A stretch of DNA of 64,000 nt from Flemingiibacterium sp045578725 (GTDB lineage: Bacteria > Bacillota > Clostridia > Oscillospirales > CAG-272). The notes beneath the pieces were generated by a model that worked only from the letters and a program-made list of their open reading frames with translations, did no database searches and was not told the origin of the DNA. Position numbers and translations under genes: made by a program. Where the stretch lies: positions 29,964 to 93,963 of the forward strand of contig JAZNKS010000096.1 in the NCBI GenBank assembly GCA_045578725.1. The letters are read 5' to 3'. This document shows positions 39,303-48,450 of this stretch, one piece after another (the stretch's first letter is position 1; each line of letters starts with the position of its first letter).

Positions 39303-40157
39303 TCATTGCTCGCCGCCGCTTATCCGCTCGATCAGATCGCCAATCGCGCCGTCATCGCAGCGGCAGAGATGAATCTTTGCGACACTCTTGACGGAATCGA
39401 TAGCATTCTCCGGGCAGGCGGGGATATCGCAGGCCTTGAGCATTTCGAGGTCATTTTCGAAATCGCCGGCGGCATAGACGGTCAGTTTATCGCTGTCGGC
39501 GATTTCCTGTTCCCCCAGCACGCGGCGGAGACGGGCGATCGCCGTCCCCTTTGTCGCATTTTTTGCCTGGAATTCATAAATCGTCGGCTCAGCCAGCGAA
39601 AAGGCGAATTCGCCGCCGAACTTCGATTCCACCGCTTCGCGGACCTCTTTCAGCTGAGCGGGATCGGCGCGGAAGGCCAGCCGATACCAGGCGTGGGATT
39701 CAAACCGTTCCAGCGTGCCGGGCTCATCACAGCGGATGTAGGAATCCGGCGTGTCCGCATAGCGGATTTCGCCCTCCATATAGGAATTCATCCGGAGCAC
39801 CAGCGCTCCGATATCGGAGGAAATCCGGATACCGATTCCGGGAAAGCGTGCGCTCGCATAGCGGTAAACCTCCCGTACCCGGTCATGCTTGAGCGTGACC
39901 TCGCCGAGGCGCCGTCCGGCCCGGTGATCGTAGAGATACGCACCGTTGCAATGGATGCAGGGGGCGTTGCAGAGTCCGGCGACCAGCGGACGGAGCTGTC
40001 CCATTACCGAGCTGTCCCGGCCGGTGGCAAGGGCAAACAGTCCGCCCTCCGCCTTAAAGGCTTCCACTGCCTTCAGATTGCGTTCCACCAGCCTCCGGTT
40101 GGAATCGGTGAAGGTGAAATCGATATCGCTGAGAATGATTTTGCCCGTGAATTTCAT
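39303..40157 (-). CDS. HAD superfamily hydrolase (Cof type)
   Basis: A 284-residue HAD phosphatase of the Cof subgroup. Motif I is LSDIDFTFTD (nucleophile D11, D13), motif II is ALATGRDSS, and motif IV/III are in LTVYAAGDFENDLEMLKAC near residue 235. Such enzymes dephosphorylate sugar phosphates and flavin mononucleotide-type compounds. The ATG overlaps the rluD stop (ATGA), so it is last in the long minus-strand run. Confidence 0.9.
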   Translation of the reverse strand: MKFTGKIILSDIDFTFTDSNRRLVERNLKAVEAFKAEGGLFALATGRDSSVMGQLRPLVAGLCNAPCIHCNGAYLYDHRAGRRLGEVTLKHDRVREVYRYASARFPGIGIRISSDIGALVLRMNSYMEGEIRYADTPDSYIRCDEPGTLERFESHAWYRLAFRADPAQLKEVREAVESKFGGEFAFSLAEPTIYEFQAKNATKGTAIARLRRVLGEQEIADSDKLTVYAAGDFENDLEMLKACDIPACPENAIDSVKSVAKIHLCRCDDGAIGDLIERISGGEQ

Positions 40158-41089
40158 TTTGTATTTTCCTCAAGTCTGTGTAAAATGGTTTGGAAGTAAT
40201 CCGGCAGCTCGCCCTCCAGCCGTAGGAAGCGGCCATCGGCGGGATGACGGAAGCCGATGAGCTTTGCGTACAGGCATTGACCCGAAATCTGATCGCAGCA
40301 CCGCTTTTCAAAGGCGGTGTGATTGGCTCCGTACACCTCATCGCCCAGCACCGGATGGCCGAGGGAGGCCATATGCACGCGGATCTGATGGGTGCGGCCG
40401 GTTTCCAGAATCAGCTTCACATAGGTAAAGCTGCTGCCCATCGCCGTGTAGCGGCCGAGCACCTCATAATGGGTGCGGGCGGGACGTCCGCCGGCCACAA
40501 CGGCCATTTTCTTGCGATCCTTGGGATGACGGCCGATCGGTGCATCGACCGTTCCGCGATCCTCGCGCAGGGCGCCGACAACAATCGCGCGGTATTCCCG
40601 CTCAAAATCGTGGATCTGAATCTGCTCGGCCAGCGCAAGATGCGCCGTATCCGTCTTGGCGACGATCAGCAGACCGGCGGTATCCTTGTCGATCCGGTGA
40701 ACGATGCCGGGGCGGATCACGCCGTTGATGCCCGACAGCGAATCGCGGCAATGCCAGAGAAGCGCATTGACCAGCGTGCCGTCCGGATTGCCGGGCGCGG
40801 GATGCACCACCATGCCGCGCGGCTTATTGACCACCAGCAGATCGGCATCCTCATAAACAATATCCAGCGGGATATCCTGCGGGACGGCATCGTCGGCCAC
40901 CGGCTCGGGCAATTCAGCCTCGATTTCATCGCCGGCACGCAGACGTGTATTTTTGGCGGCAGGCTTGCCGTTCACCGTGACATCGCCGTCGGTGATCAGC
41001 TTCTGTGATGCCGAGCGGGTGATTCCCTCATTCTCGGACAGCCAGACATCCAGCCGCTTGCCGGCATCGGCTGTTGGTACGATTGTCAT
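40154..41089 (-). CDS. RluA/RluD family 23S rRNA pseudouridine synthase
   Basis: A 311-residue pseudouridine synthase that isomerises uridines in rRNA. An N-terminal S4 domain (about 10-75) is followed by the catalytic motif HRIDKDTAGLLIVAKT (Asp near residue 137) and the later GRTHQIRVHMASLGHPVLGDEVYG. It overlaps both neighbours by ATGA. The position immediately downstream of lspA is common in Firmicutes, where the gene is called rluD or ylyB. Confidence 0.95.
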   Translation of the reverse strand: MTIVPTADAGKRLDVWLSENEGITRSASQKLITDGDVTVNGKPAAKNTRLRAGDEIEAELPEPVADDAVPQDIPLDIVYEDADLLVVNKPRGMVVHPAPGNPDGTLVNALLWHCRDSLSGINGVIRPGIVHRIDKDTAGLLIVAKTDTAHLALAEQIQIHDFEREYRAIVVGALREDRGTVDAPIGRHPKDRKKMAVVAGGRPARTHYEVLGRYTAMGSSFTYVKLILETGRTHQIRVHMASLGHPVLGDEVYGANHTAFEKRCCDQISGQCLYAKLIGFRHPADGRFLRLEGELPDYFQTILHRLEENTK

Positions 41090-41622
41090 TTCTTCAGCTT
41101 TTCCTTTACAAATGATTCAAACTTCTCCGGGTCGCCTACTGTGAAGCCTTCCCGATCAATAAGAAGATAGAGCCGGGCATCCAGCTCCAGCAGCCAGAGA
41201 TGCTTGGTTTTGCGGAGCCTTCGCACCTGATCCCAGCGAAGGGTCAGCGCCTTGTCAACCATCGGATTCACGCTCGTCAACGAATCCTCGAAGAATTCCG
41301 TGCGGCCGGTAACAAGCATTCCGACCGGCCCGTCCGAGGAATCGGCACCGCTCATCACGGCATAACGCCGGATGGTCTGTTTCACCGCCAGAATCGGCTG
41401 GATGAAAGCCGTGAAAATCAGCAGAAATGCCATCAGAAGCATCACGGTGCCGAGCGCCCATTCGCCGGCTCCCAGCAGCAGGATACCGGTCAGAATCGCA
41501 AACAGGCTGACAACGGTATTCAGCAGCATCCGGATCCGTCCGCGGGCGGCAAACTGCATCTCGGTCAGATTTCGCTGGGAATGCGCGCAGATATTGACAA
41601 ATACAGGCATTTTTTCGTCCAT
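41086..41622 (-). CDS. YcxB-like membrane protein
   Basis: A 178-residue protein with two adjacent membrane helices (about 32-50 and 53-76) and a C-terminal cytosolic domain with the YcxB signature: TEFFEDSLTS, LTLRWDQVRRLRKTKHLWLLELDARLYLLIDREGFT. The function of this family is unknown. It overlaps rluD by ATGA. Confidence 0.8.
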   Translation of the reverse strand: MDEKMPVFVNICAHSQRNLTEMQFAARGRIRMLLNTVVSLFAILTGILLLGAGEWALGTVMLLMAFLLIFTAFIQPILAVKQTIRRYAVMSGADSSDGPVGMLVTGRTEFFEDSLTSVNPMVDKALTLRWDQVRRLRKTKHLWLLELDARLYLLIDREGFTVGDPEKFESFVKEKLKK

Positions 41623-41640
41623 ACGATCCTCCTAAAAGGA

Positions 41641-41662
41641 CTCCCCCGCATAAGCGGGGGAG
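41641..41662 (-). terminator. Hairpin between lspA and YcxB-like gene
   Basis: A 9-bp perfect stem CTCCCCCGC/GCGGGGGAG with an ATAA loop, followed on the minus strand by a short TCCTTTT. A weak terminator or mRNA stabiliser inside the operon. Confidence 0.55.
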
Positions 41663-41669
41663 AGTTTGT

Positions 41670-42161
41670 TTATTCGGTAAGCCCGGTCGGCTTTTCCCTG
41701 CCCTTCCCCTCGAGGAACAGGACATACAGGATCACCAGCCCCGCTCCGACGCAAACAAAGCTGTCCGCTCCGTTGAAGATGGCGAAGTTGATGAGCCGGA
41801 AATCGATGAAATCCACCACATAGCCAAGCGCGATCCGGTCAATCATATTGCCGATTCCGCCGCCGACGATGAAGGTCAGTCCGGTGTACAGCAGGGGGTG
41901 ATAATACTTTCGGAAGCCGACAATCAGAAAAACGGTAATTCCGATGATCGCCGCGGTGGAGGTGACCATAAACACCCAGCGGTGATCCTTCAGCATCCCG
42001 AATGCCGCGCCGCGGTTTTCAAGATACGTCAGGTGCAGAACGCCTTCCCAGAGCGGTTTGGTATCGATCGGCTTCAGATGCGTCACAGCCAGAAACTTGG
42101 TCAGCTGATCGATTCCGATCACAGCTGCCGTCAGAAGCGTCCAGAATACAGCGGCGGCCAT
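41670..42161 (-). CDS. lspA: Signal peptidase II (lipoprotein)
   Basis: A 163-residue integral membrane aspartyl protease that cleaves prolipoprotein signal peptides after lipidation. It has four helices, with the conserved GGGIGNMIDRI (first catalytic Asp near residue 115) and VVDFIDFRLINFAIFNGADSF (second Asp near 138). The usual N-V-A-D is G-A-D in this protein. The start ATG overlaps the ileS stop by one base (TAATG). The many lipoproteins in this window need it. Confidence 0.94.
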   Translation of the reverse strand: MAAAVFWTLLTAAVIGIDQLTKFLAVTHLKPIDTKPLWEGVLHLTYLENRGAAFGMLKDHRWVFMVTSTAAIIGITVFLIVGFRKYYHPLLYTGLTFIVGGGIGNMIDRIALGYVVDFIDFRLINFAIFNGADSFVCVGAGLVILYVLFLEGKGREKPTGLTE

Positions 42162-44983
42162 TATTTCGCGATCGCGGCCTTGCAGCGTGCGCAGAGGCAA
42201 TCGTCGCCCTCGCGGTGATTGTCTGCCGACCACTTCCAGCAGCGGTCGCAGCGCTCACCGTCGGCAGGCTCAACCTTGATGCCTAGCGCGCCGTCCTCGG
42301 TGACATATACGCCCTCGGGGATCGCATCACCGGATACGGATACGCCGGATACGATGAAGACATCCTCCAGCTGGGATGCGAACTCGTTGAAGGTTGCAAG
42401 CGTTTCACCGTCGGGTGCCCAGATGGTCAGCTTCGCATCGAGCGACTTGCCGATCTTCTTGTCCGCACGGGCCAGCTCCAGCGCCTTCATGACCTCGTCA
42501 CGCAGATCAAAGAGCTTCTCCCACTTTTCGTCGAGGCCGTCGAAGTCGAAGGCTTCGTCGTACCTTGGCAGATCGTTGAGGAACACGCTTCTCGTATCAT
42601 CGGAAACAATGTGCTTCATCGAAGCCCAGATTTCCTCGGCGGTGTAGGAGATGATCGGTGCGGCCAGACGGGTCAGCGCGGACAGGATGATGTACATCGC
42701 GGTCTGTGCGGCGCGGCGGGTCTTGGCATCCACAGCCTCGGTGTAGAGGCGGTCCTTGGTGATGTCGATGTAAAGCTTCGACATATCGATGGTGCAGAAG
42801 TTGGTGATGGCATGAACCACGATATGGAAATCATAATTCTCGTATGCCGCGGTGGCTTCCTTCACCAGCTTGTTCAGCCGTGCCAGCGCCCACTTGTCGA
42901 TCTCGGCAAGCTCGGCGATGGGAAGCATATCGGTATCGGGATTGAAGTCCTCACCCGCCTTGCCGAGGTTGGCCAGAAGGATGCGGGCGGTGTTGCGGAA
43001 TTTGCGGTAGGTTTCGGAGAGCTGCTTGAAGATGTTGTCGGAGCAGCGGACATCGGCCTGATAATCAGCGGAAGCGGCCCACAGACGGAGCAGATCGCCG
43101 CCGTACTTCTTAATGATATCCTCGGGATAAACCGAGTTTCCGAGGGACTTGTGCATAGCCTTGCCCTCGCCGTCAACAACCCAGCCGTGGGTCAGGATCT
43201 GCTTGTAGGGAGCACCGGCATCCTTGGCACCGACAGCGGTCAGAAGCGAAGACTGGAACCAGCCGCGGTACTGGTCGGCACCCTCAAGATAGAGGTCAGC
43301 CGGCCATTCCATGCCGCTCCACTTGGACAGCTCGCCGTCCTCCAGAACCGCGAAATGGGTGGATCCGGAGTCGAACCAGCAGTCAAGCGTATCGGTTTCC
43401 TTGGTCATCTCCTTATCGGAGCCGCAGTGCGGGCACTTGAAGCCCTCGCCGAGCAGCTCGGAGGAGGTCATATCAAACCATGCGTTGGAGCCCTTTGCGG
43501 CAAAAGCGGCGGAAACGGCGGCGATGGTTTCATCGGTGCAGACCGGCTTGCCGCAGTCCGGGCAATAGAAGACCGGAATCGGCAGACCCCAATGGCGCTG
43601 ACGCGAGATGCACCAGTCGGCGCGCTCGTTGATCATCGAAACCATACGGTCCTTGCCCCATGCCGGGAACCACTGAACATCGTCGCAGGCCTCAACCGCC
43701 TTGGAGCGGAAGGCATCGACGGAGCAGAACCACTGCGGCGTTGCGCGGAAGATGATCGGATTCTTGCATCTCCAGCAATGCGGATAGCTGTGGAATACCT
43801 TCTCGGAAGCCAGCAGAGCGCCGGTTTCGATCAGGTCGGCCAGAATGACCTCGTTGGACTTTTCGTAGTAGATGCCGGCGAACTTGCCCGCATCCTCGGT
43901 CTGATAGCCGCGGTCATCCACGGGAACGAGGATCGGCAGCTTGTAGCGCATACCGGTCACATAGTCATCCGCACCGAAGCCGGGAGCGGTATGAACGCAT
44001 CCGGTACCGCTTTCCATGGTGACATATTCGGCGCAGACCAGCAGGCTGTCCCGATCAAGGAAGGGATGCTGTGCCGTCATGTATTCGAAATCCTGGCCCC
44101 TGAACTCAGCCACGCGCTCGAAGGATTCGATGCCGGCAGCAGCCATGGTCTTGTCGGCAAGCGCATCGGCGACGATGTAGGTTTCGCCGTTTGCAGCCTT
44201 GACGGCGACATAGGTGTCGCGGGGATGAACGGCGATGGCCAGGTTGCCCGGGAGGGTCCAGGTGGTCGTCGTCCAGATGACAAAATAGGTCTTGTCAAGA
44301 TCAAGCGCGGACAGCTTGCCCTGATCGTCCTTGACCTTGAACTTGACGTAGATGGAGGTGCAGTCGATATCCTTGTATTCGATCTCCGCCTCGGCCAGTG
44401 CGGTTTCATCGTGCGGGCACCAGTAAACCGGCTTCAGGCCCTTGTAGATGTAGCCCTTCTTGTACATGGAGCCGAATACCTTGACCTCGCGGGCTTCGAA
44501 CTTGGGATCCATGGTCAGATAGGGGTTCTCCCAGTCGCCCAGAACGCCCAGACGCTTGAAGGATGCCATCTGAATATCAACGAAATCCTGTGCAAACTTG
44601 TGGCAGGCATCGCGGAATTCGGATACGGACATATTCTTGCGGTCGAGCTTGTTCTTCTTGATGATGGCGGACTCGATGGGCATACCGTGGTTGTCCCAGC
44701 CGGGAACATAGGGGACACGGAAGCCGGACATGGACTTATACTTGTTGATGAAGTCCTTGAGCACCTTATTCATGGCCGTACCCATATGGATATTGCCGTT
44801 CGAGAAGGGAGGGCCGTCATGGAGAATAAACTGGGGCTTGCCTTCGTTGCGCTCCAGCATCTTGTTGTAGATATCTTCTTCTTCCCATACCTTGCCGATT
44901 TCCGGCTCGCGGGTCGGAAGATTGGCACGCATGGCAAAATCGGTGTTGGGAAGATTAAGGGTTTTTGAGTAATCCTGTGGCAT
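42161..44983 (-). CDS. ileS: Isoleucine--tRNA ligase
   Basis: A 940-residue class Ia synthetase. HIGH-type PFSNGNIHMGTAMNK lies near residue 60, KMSKS-type KAMHKSLGNS near 610, with the editing domain between. The C-terminal zinc finger is C-X2-CW....CLC-X-RC (residues about 908-935). There is no visible T-box in the 32 bp between divIVA and ileS, so control would come from further upstream. It leads the ileS-lspA-rluD group. Confidence 0.97.
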   Translation of the reverse strand: MPQDYSKTLNLPNTDFAMRANLPTREPEIGKVWEEEDIYNKMLERNEGKPQFILHDGPPFSNGNIHMGTAMNKVLKDFINKYKSMSGFRVPYVPGWDNHGMPIESAIIKKNKLDRKNMSVSEFRDACHKFAQDFVDIQMASFKRLGVLGDWENPYLTMDPKFEAREVKVFGSMYKKGYIYKGLKPVYWCPHDETALAEAEIEYKDIDCTSIYVKFKVKDDQGKLSALDLDKTYFVIWTTTTWTLPGNLAIAVHPRDTYVAVKAANGETYIVADALADKTMAAAGIESFERVAEFRGQDFEYMTAQHPFLDRDSLLVCAEYVTMESGTGCVHTAPGFGADDYVTGMRYKLPILVPVDDRGYQTEDAGKFAGIYYEKSNEVILADLIETGALLASEKVFHSYPHCWRCKNPIIFRATPQWFCSVDAFRSKAVEACDDVQWFPAWGKDRMVSMINERADWCISRQRHWGLPIPVFYCPDCGKPVCTDETIAAVSAAFAAKGSNAWFDMTSSELLGEGFKCPHCGSDKEMTKETDTLDCWFDSGSTHFAVLEDGELSKWSGMEWPADLYLEGADQYRGWFQSSLLTAVGAKDAGAPYKQILTHGWVVDGEGKAMHKSLGNSVYPEDIIKKYGGDLLRLWAASADYQADVRCSDNIFKQLSETYRKFRNTARILLANLGKAGEDFNPDTDMLPIAELAEIDKWALARLNKLVKEATAAYENYDFHIVVHAITNFCTIDMSKLYIDITKDRLYTEAVDAKTRRAAQTAMYIILSALTRLAAPIISYTAEEIWASMKHIVSDDTRSVFLNDLPRYDEAFDFDGLDEKWEKLFDLRDEVMKALELARADKKIGKSLDAKLTIWAPDGETLATFNEFASQLEDVFIVSGVSVSGDAIPEGVYVTEDGALGIKVEPADGERCDRCWKWSADNHREGDDCLCARCKAAIAK

Positions 44984-45015
44984 GGCTGTTGTTTATCCTT
45001 ACTTTCTATAGAGTT

Positions 45016-45978
45016 TTATTTTTTATTGCTGTCAGAGAAAAGCATATCGAAATCGTCGGCCTTCTTGTCCTTCTTCTCGGAATCCTTTCCGGTGACGGAC
45101 TTGACAAAATCCAGATAGCTGGAATCGTCGCCCAGATCGCTGTCCGGCGTGTTGATGACATCGCCCTGCTCGCGGTACTGGCGGTTGAGCTCCTTGACGG
45201 AATCCTTCAGGCTCTTTTTTGTGTTCAGCGGCTCGCGCTCAACATTCAGCGTATCGGCTTCGGGCTGAAGTTCAGGCTCGTCCGGTACAACCTCGGCATC
45301 CTTGGCAATATCGAACAGGACGGTATCGACCGGCTCACCGGCGGGCGCACTCTCAAAACTCATGGGAGCGCTCTCCTCGCTGAATTCCGATCCGGCTTCT
45401 TCTGCCGTTTCGGCGGCGGGGGATGCGGCCTCGGGAGCGGCAAAAGCATCGCTCATGCTCTGCTTGATAGAGGATACCGCCTTGCGGCGAAGCTCCTCGG
45501 TGCCGGCGATTTCCGACTCATCAATCCCCTCGGTGAGGGTGTCGATATAGCGGATGTGATTGCTGTAGCGCTCGAACAGCTCCTTCTTCAGCGAAAGGGT
45601 GTCGGCCTTCAGCTCAGCCAGAATGCCGCGGCCGTTCTCGATCTTTTCGTTGAAATCCGAAAGGATGGCATTGCAGCTGGCCTTGGCGGAGCGGATAATC
45701 GCTTCGGCGCGGTCCTCGGCATCGGCCTTGATGTGCGATGCGGCACGCTTGGCATCCACCAGCGCGGAGCGGATGGAATCCTCGTCATTCTTCATTTCCT
45801 CAAGCCGGGCAGCTGCGCTCTTCAGCTTTCGCTCCAGCTCATCGTTTTCGCGGTAAAGCTCGGTGTATTTTTCAATCAGGAAATCGATGTATTCATCCAC
45901 CTCCACGGGATTGTATCCGCGCATGGATTTGGTGAAATTCCGATTTTTCAATTCGTGCGGAGGGAGCATATTCGTCAT
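45016..45978 (-). CDS. divIVA: DivIVA domain cell-division protein
   Basis: A 320-residue protein with the N-terminal DivIVA/GpsB membrane-targeting motif (HELKNRNFTKSMRGYNPVEVDEYIDFLIEKY, residues 8-38), a long coiled coil to about residue 155, then an acidic Ala/Glu/Ser-rich region and a Lys/Asp-rich tail. It scaffolds division and polar growth proteins. The C-terminal half is longer than the Bacillus protein and probably disordered. It follows ylmH, the usual order in Firmicutes. Confidence 0.93.
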   Translation of the reverse strand: MTNMLPPHELKNRNFTKSMRGYNPVEVDEYIDFLIEKYTELYRENDELERKLKSAAARLEEMKNDEDSIRSALVDAKRAASHIKADAEDRAEAIIRSAKASCNAILSDFNEKIENGRGILAELKADTLSLKKELFERYSNHIRYIDTLTEGIDESEIAGTEELRRKAVSSIKQSMSDAFAAPEAASPAAETAEEAGSEFSEESAPMSFESAPAGEPVDTVLFDIAKDAEVVPDEPELQPEADTLNVEREPLNTKKSLKDSVKELNRQYREQGDVINTPDSDLGDDSSYLDFVKSVTGKDSEKKDKKADDFDMLFSDSNKK

Positions 45979-45986
45979 CCTTTCAT

Positions 45987-46835
45987 TTATAGATACTTTC
46001 TCGCCTTCAGGCGGATGCGCCCCTTCTGCGAGCGCTCATCGAGGCTGTCGATAATGAATTTGCCGCCGCGGCATTTGCCCTCGTGCCGCATGGAGATGCG
46101 GTCACCGGCCTGAACCTCGGCATCCGGCTTTGAAGCCGGGAAATAATTATGCTCGGCAAAGCCGGCCAGAATCAGCTCCTTGGCCTTTTCGCGGGAGATC
46201 CGTCCAAGCTCGGCAATCACGGCATCCAGACGCGCGGAGGCGACGGTGCCGCTGATGTCATCAAAGGTGCGGGTATAGGAAAAGCCCTCGGGCGGCAGAA
46301 AATCGCGGACCTTCACCGTATCCCGGCCGACGGTATGCAGCTCGTTTTTGAGCAGCTGCCGTACGGACGGATGCAGAAATACAATCGCACCGCCATCATC
46401 GGCAAGGATATCGCCGACCCGCTCGCGCTCAATGCCGAGCCCCAGAAGCGCGCCCATATAGTCGCGGTGAGCCAGCTTCACATAGCCGCTGCTCTCCACA
46501 TAAAGGGCACACATCTGCCCCTCCAGCTCCTCCTCAACAAGGGAAGCCAGCGCAGAATCGGACGGCGGAGTGCCGGTCGGATCCTCATCAAGCTGCCACT
46601 CATAATAGGACGGCAGGAAGCACAGAATCCGCCGCTCGGCATCCTCATAACCGCCCCAGAAGAAGCGGATAACATCCGAAGACGGCATAAGCCCCTCCAG
46701 AATCCGCTGCTCGCGCGGGGTCAGAAAATGCGAAAAAGCCGGGGCACCGTCCTCGGCTCGCGCGGCCCATTCCCCGGACCGTTTCAGGAGCAGCTGCTCC
46801 CCGTCCGTCAGAAGCCCGATCGGAATTGCTTTCAT
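45987..46835 (-). CDS. ylmH: S4-domain RNA-binding protein YlmH
   Basis: A 282-residue YlmH-family protein, with an N-terminal domain (to about 100), a central domain and a C-terminal S4 RNA-binding domain (SARLDAVIAELGRISREKAKELILAGFAEHNYFPASKPDAEVQAGDRIS). It is the ribosome-associated member of the dcw-linked yggS-sepF-yggT-ylmH-divIVA group, reported in B. subtilis to rescue stalled ribosomes. It overlaps the yggT stop as ATGA. Confidence 0.92.
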   Translation of the reverse strand: MKAIPIGLLTDGEQLLLKRSGEWAARAEDGAPAFSHFLTPREQRILEGLMPSSDVIRFFWGGYEDAERRILCFLPSYYEWQLDEDPTGTPPSDSALASLVEEELEGQMCALYVESSGYVKLAHRDYMGALLGLGIERERVGDILADDGGAIVFLHPSVRQLLKNELHTVGRDTVKVRDFLPPEGFSYTRTFDDISGTVASARLDAVIAELGRISREKAKELILAGFAEHNYFPASKPDAEVQAGDRISMRHEGKCRGGKFIIDSLDERSQKGRIRLKARKYL

Positions 46836-47110
46836 ATCATTCCGGGCAGCATCGACTGCAGAACGCCAAGAAGGAGGAAGGCCACCAGAAACGAAATGTC
46901 GATCGGCAGCCCCCGCAGAGCCTCAAAACGGTCCAAAAGCATCCGCACCGGCCAGATCACCGGCTCGGTCATGGCAAACAGAAAGTTGGCCACATCGGAA
47001 TCATCATCTACCGGAAGCCAGGACAAAATGGCGCGGAACATCATCATCAGCTGCAATGCGGCGATAAACAGGCTGACGATGTTGGTAATTACATAAATAA
47101 TGCCGTGCAA
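46832..47110 (-). CDS. YggT family membrane protein
   Basis: A 92-residue YggT-type protein with two membrane helices (about 4-28 and 72-90) and the conserved FRAILSWLPVDDDSDVANFLFAMTEPVIWPVRMLLDRF region. It is involved in osmotic tolerance or division-related membrane functions. Followed by ylmH through an ATGA overlap. Confidence 0.9.
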   Translation of the reverse strand: MHGIIYVITNIVSLFIAALQLMMMFRAILSWLPVDDDSDVANFLFAMTEPVIWPVRMLLDRFEALRGLPIDISFLVAFLLLGVLQSMLPGMI

Positions 47111-47124
47111 GGCAGTGACTCCTT

Positions 47125-47158
47125 AAAAATAAGGACGGCGGGGCGTGACTCCGCCGTC
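47125..47158 (-). terminator. Hairpin terminator between sepF and yggT
   Basis: An 8-bp stem GACGGCGG/CCGCCGTC with a 9-nt loop, followed on the minus strand by a T run at 47130-47125. It may attenuate the cluster at this point. Confidence 0.65.
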
Positions 47159-47167
47159 GGTCGAGAC

Positions 47168-47662
47168 TCAGATTTCGCTTGCGTAGAGATCGGCGTTGTC
47201 ATCCTTTACCTTCTTTTCGCGGAGCTGGTCGCCCGAAACATCCACGTTGCAGGGAGTGATGACATAAGTATTGTTGGCAACACGCTTCAGATTGCCGTTG
47301 ATGGAATAGGCAACGCCGGACAGGAAGTCCAAAAGACGGCGTGCGGTTTCCTTATTGGTTTCCTCGAGGTTGAGGACTACGGTGCGGCGGTTGAGCAGAT
47401 GGTTGGCAATCTGCGGAACATTGTCAAAGCGCTCGGGCTTGACAACCTTCAGCTCCAGATTGCTGCCGCTTACCTGCATACCGTCAGCGGCATACATATC
47501 CTGCTGGGGCTGAGCCTGCTGCGGCTGAGCATACTGCTGCTGATACATCTGCGCGTTGTCGGCGTAGTCGTTCTGCAGCTGCTGGGTGTACATATCCTGT
47601 TCGTCGTACTGCGGATCGGTTTCGGGGTTGATGCCCTGCTTAATTTTGTCGAAAAGTCCCAT
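47168..47662 (-). CDS. sepF: Cell division protein SepF
   Basis: A 164-residue protein that assembles with FtsZ at the septum. The N-terminal amphipathic membrane-binding helix (MGLFDKIKQGI), a Gln/Pro-rich linker (about 25-60) and the SepF core (LEETNKETARRLLDFLSGVAYSINGNLKRVANNTYVITP) are all visible. ATG 47662 is chosen over one 15 nt upstream, because it has GGAGGT at a good distance and the family's normal MGLFDK start. Confidence 0.94.
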   Translation of the reverse strand: MGLFDKIKQGINPETDPQYDEQDMYTQQLQNDYADNAQMYQQQYAQPQQAQPQQDMYAADGMQVSGSNLELKVVKPERFDNVPQIANHLLNRRTVVLNLEETNKETARRLLDFLSGVAYSINGNLKRVANNTYVITPCNVDVSGDQLREKKVKDDNADLYASEI

Positions 47663-47699
47663 GTCTGTTACCTCCAAATATTTTTACACTTTATGTTTT

Positions 47700-48443
47700 T
47701 CAGTTTCGTTGTCCGAACAGCGTGGATCCCAGGCGGATTTCGGTGGACCCGCAGCGGATCGCTTCGCTGTAGCTCTGGCTCATTCCCATCGACAGCGTGT
47801 CGAAGGAAGAGTCTATACATATATTATGAACGTTTTTTTGCGAAATGTCAATAAAATACCGATAAATTTCCGAAAAATATTTTAAGTAATCGGATTTTTC
47901 CGCACATTTGGGTGCGATTGTCATCAGACCGCGCAGTCTGAGATGCGCAAATGCCGAAATTTCACGCAGAAACGGAATCAGCTCCTCGGGCATGATACCG
48001 CCCTTCTGTTCCTCGCGGCCGATGTTGACCTCAACCAGGACATCCATGACCCGATCGTGCTTTGCCGCCTGCTTCTCGATTTCCGCGGCCAGCTTCAAGC
48101 TGTCCACCGATTCGATCATGTCTACCTTATCGATGATGTATTTGACCTTGTTGGTCTGCAGACTGCCGATAAGATGGATTTCCAGCTTTTCACCGGACGG
48201 CGGCTGATGCAGTCCCTCGTATTTTTCGAGCAGCTCCTGCACGCGGTTCTCACCGATGGCGGTAACGCCCAGCTCATCGATGGTATAGTTGATCACCTCG
48301 AGCGGCACTGTCTTGGTCACGGCCAGCAGCTTCGGCGGCGGGCCCTGCCGTTCGGCGGCAAGGGAGGCGATCTCCTCCCGTGCCCTTTTGAGCCGCTCGG
48401 CGATGGCCGCGCGCTCAAAGCGGGATTCGTTTGTTGTTTCCAT
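47700..48443 (-). CDS. YggS family PLP homeostasis protein
   Basis: A 247-residue pyridoxal-phosphate-binding TIM barrel with KLLAVTKTVPLEVINYTIDELGVTAIGENRVQELLEKY (PLP Lys of AVTK at residue 45), HLIGSLQTNKVKYI and GMSQSYSEAIRCGSTEIRLGSTLFGQR. It controls vitamin B6 balance rather than catalysing a known reaction. ATG 48443 follows AGGATG, 8 bp past the stop of the upstream HlyD-like gene. Confidence 0.94.
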   Translation of the reverse strand: METTNESRFERAAIAERLKRAREEIASLAAERQGPPPKLLAVTKTVPLEVINYTIDELGVTAIGENRVQELLEKYEGLHQPPSGEKLEIHLIGSLQTNKVKYIIDKVDMIESVDSLKLAAEIEKQAAKHDRVMDVLVEVNIGREEQKGGIMPEELIPFLREISAFAHLRLRGLMTIAPKCAEKSDYLKYFSEIYRYFIDISQKNVHNICIDSSFDTLSMGMSQSYSEAIRCGSTEIRLGSTLFGQRN

Positions 48444-48450
48444 ATGCATC

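Noticed and set aside
42611..44968. 785-codon open frame opposite ileS
   Set aside because: A shadow of ileS, which has all synthetase motifs on the other strand.
44984..45015. T-box leader for ileS
   Set aside because: The gap is 32 bp with no specifier or antiterminator.
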